DNA of 64,000 bases from Deltaproteobacteria bacterium (GTDB taxonomy: Bacteria > Acidobacteriota > Thermoanaerobaculia > Multivoradales > JAHZIX01), in assembly GCA_022601195.1 (NCBI GenBank), contig JAHZIX010000002.1, positions 248,001 to 312,000 of the forward strand, read 5' to 3'. Every line of letters starts with the position of its first letter. Position 1 is the first letter of the stretch. Below the pieces are notes generated by a model. The model was not told where the DNA came from and searched no databases. It saw only the letters and a list, made by a program, of their open reading frames with translations. Of the stretch, positions 63,124 through 64,000 are shown one piece after another. Both the position numbers and the translations under genes were made by a program.

Positions 63124-64000
63124 TCAGGAAAGATTGAGTTGACGAATCAGATAGGAGAGAGCCTGCCGGGTTAGCCCCAGGCGTCGAGCCGCCTCCGATT
63201 GATTCTTTGAGCTTGCCAGAGCATTTTCTAACAGTCGACGCCGAAAAGCTTCCAAGCTCTGATGATAATCCGTCACTGGCGACTCGGTATCTCGGGCAAA
63301 TTCGAGATCGTCACTCTCTACTTTTCTGCCCTCTACCATAGCCGCAGCTGCGCGGATGACATTCTCTAGCTCACGAACATTACCTGACCAGCCGTAGGAG
63401 AGCAGACGAGCTCGCGCTTGCCGAGATAGGCTTACCGGTGGCTGGCAGCGCCGTGCGAAGTGTTCCGCCAACAAGACAACGTCTCGGCCCCGATCTCTCA
63501 AAGGCGGGAGATTCAGGTACCCCACTTTCAAACGGTAAAAGAGATCTTCCCGGAAATGCCGATCTCGGACCATCTGCGATAAATCGCGATGGGTGGCCGT
63601 GACAATTCGAACATCCACCCGACGCGGAAGGCTCTCGCCGAGGCGGCGAACTTCTCCCTCCTGGAGAACCCTCAACAACATTCCCTGGGCGGTGAGTGGC
63701 AAATCGCCAATTTCATCGAGAAAAACGGTCCCTCCACGGGCAGTTTCAAAAATTCCAGCTCGGTCTCGATCAGCGCCGGTAAAAGCCCCTCGAAGGTGAC
63801 CGAATAGATCCGATAGAATCAACTGTTCAGATAGGGCAGCACAGTTGAGAGGTACGAAGGGTCCATCTTTGCGTGAACTTCCATCGTGTAACTGACGAGC
63901 AAACAATTCTTTTCCAGTGCCACTTTCACCGAGCACTAGAACCGGTACATCACTTGCTGCCAGTTTCTTCGCCCTCTCCAATGCCTTGATGATTTCCGGG
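63124..64000 (-). CDS. Sigma-54-dependent transcriptional activator, N-terminus cut by window edge
   Basis: The frame enters from the right edge and runs ~290 residues to its stop. It covers most of the AAA+ domain: Walker A GESGTGKE, the sigma-54 contact loop GAFTGAD, Walker B GGTVFLDEIGDLP, the FREDLFYRL sensor region and GWSGNVREL with the Arg finger. A Fis-type HTH closes the C-terminus (NQSEAARRLGLTRQALSYLIRQL). The usual LFGHEKGAFTGA reads LFGHLRGAFTGA. The sensory domain lies outside the window. It probably regulates the adjacent permease genes with RNA polymerase-sigma-54 (inference from the 17-bp spacing). Confidence 0.92.
   Translation of the reverse strand, partial: PEIIKALERAKKLAASDVPVLVLGESGTGKELFARQLHDGSSRKDGPFVPLNCAALSEQLILSDLFGHLRGAFTGADRDRAGIFETARGGTVFLDEIGDLPLTAQGMLLRVLQEGEVRRLGESLPRRVDVRIVTATHRDLSQMVRDRHFREDLFYRLKVGYLNLPPLRDRGRDVVLLAEHFARRCQPPVSLSRQARARLLSYGWSGNVRELENVIRAAAAMVEGRKVESDDLEFARDTESPVTDYHQSLEAFRRRLLENALASSKNQSEAARRLGLTRQALSYLIRQLNLS

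Noticed and set aside
1..64000. CRISPR arrays, tRNA/rRNA genes, insertion sequences with transposases, prophage genes
   Set aside because: None was seen: no regularly spaced identical repeats, no rRNA-like blocks and no transposase or integrase motifs.

Overview
The window reads as a chromosomal segment of a Gram-negative bacterium with moderately high GC content. A type IV pilus retraction ATPase (PilT), an MglA-type GTPase, an MMPL/HpnN-like exporter, a sigma-54 enhancer-binding protein and very large secreted SdrD-B proteins all fit that picture. Together with the alkaline-phosphatase-superfamily lipoprotein, the gingipain-like C25 proteases and a Pup-ligase-like gene outside Actinobacteria, the style resembles Acidobacteriota (Thermoanaerobaculia-like). 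That placement is inference only: the window has no rRNA marker, and no tRNA or CRISPR array was seen.

Layout. 1-9 kb holds a truncated secreted PHP-domain phosphoesterase, a GT-C membrane glycosyltransferase, a small membrane protein, an alpha/beta hydrolase, an S1/P1 nuclease with a DUF427 protein, and an AlkP-superfamily lipoprotein. 8.7-12.6 kb (minus strand) is the most interesting module. It contains a BNR/sialidase-fold beta-propeller protein, a MoaD/ThiS-like beta-grasp protein ending in Gly-Gly, a 49-residue Pup-like peptide ending in Gly-Gly-Glu, and a PafA/Dop (Pup ligase/depupylase) homologue with transmembrane helices inserted in its catalytic domain. 12.7-15.1 kb has pyruvate kinase and a haloalkane-dehalogenase-like hydrolase. 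15.2-31.7 kb is one long minus-strand run: hrcA-grpE-dnaK-dnaJ-prmA-rsmE-ilvE-pilT-recX-alaS-lytic transglycosylase-pgsA-MMPL exporter. 32-37.3 kb (plus) is mglA-like-nrdR-lon-thiL. 37.9-59 kb is taken up by three secreted repeat proteins. Two are about 3,100 residues, with ten SdrD-B-like repeats and a C-terminal gingipain-type (C25) cysteine protease; the third is a shorter relative without the repeats and protease. 59-64 kb holds a double-HTH, AT-hook, histone-H1-like DNA-binding protein, a peroxiredoxin, two oligopeptide-type ABC permeases and a truncated sigma-54 activator.

How the genes work together. The heat-shock block (HrcA repressor, GrpE/DnaK/DnaJ) and Lon cover protein quality control. 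The pupylation-like module suggests a second tagging system, probably at the membrane, but no proteasome or Mpa/ARC ATPase is in the window. The twin C25 mega-proteins are probably surface or secreted degradative enzymes, and the Dpp-type permeases at the right edge could import peptides (inference).

Repeats. Two apparently uncharacterised families are visible. One is a roughly 180-190 bp intergenic element with terminal inverted repeats, present in three copies upstream of genes. The other is a family of 15-bp-period tandem arrays with a CTGAAA-like core, found at four gene boundaries, plus a related-looking 12-bp array at a fifth.
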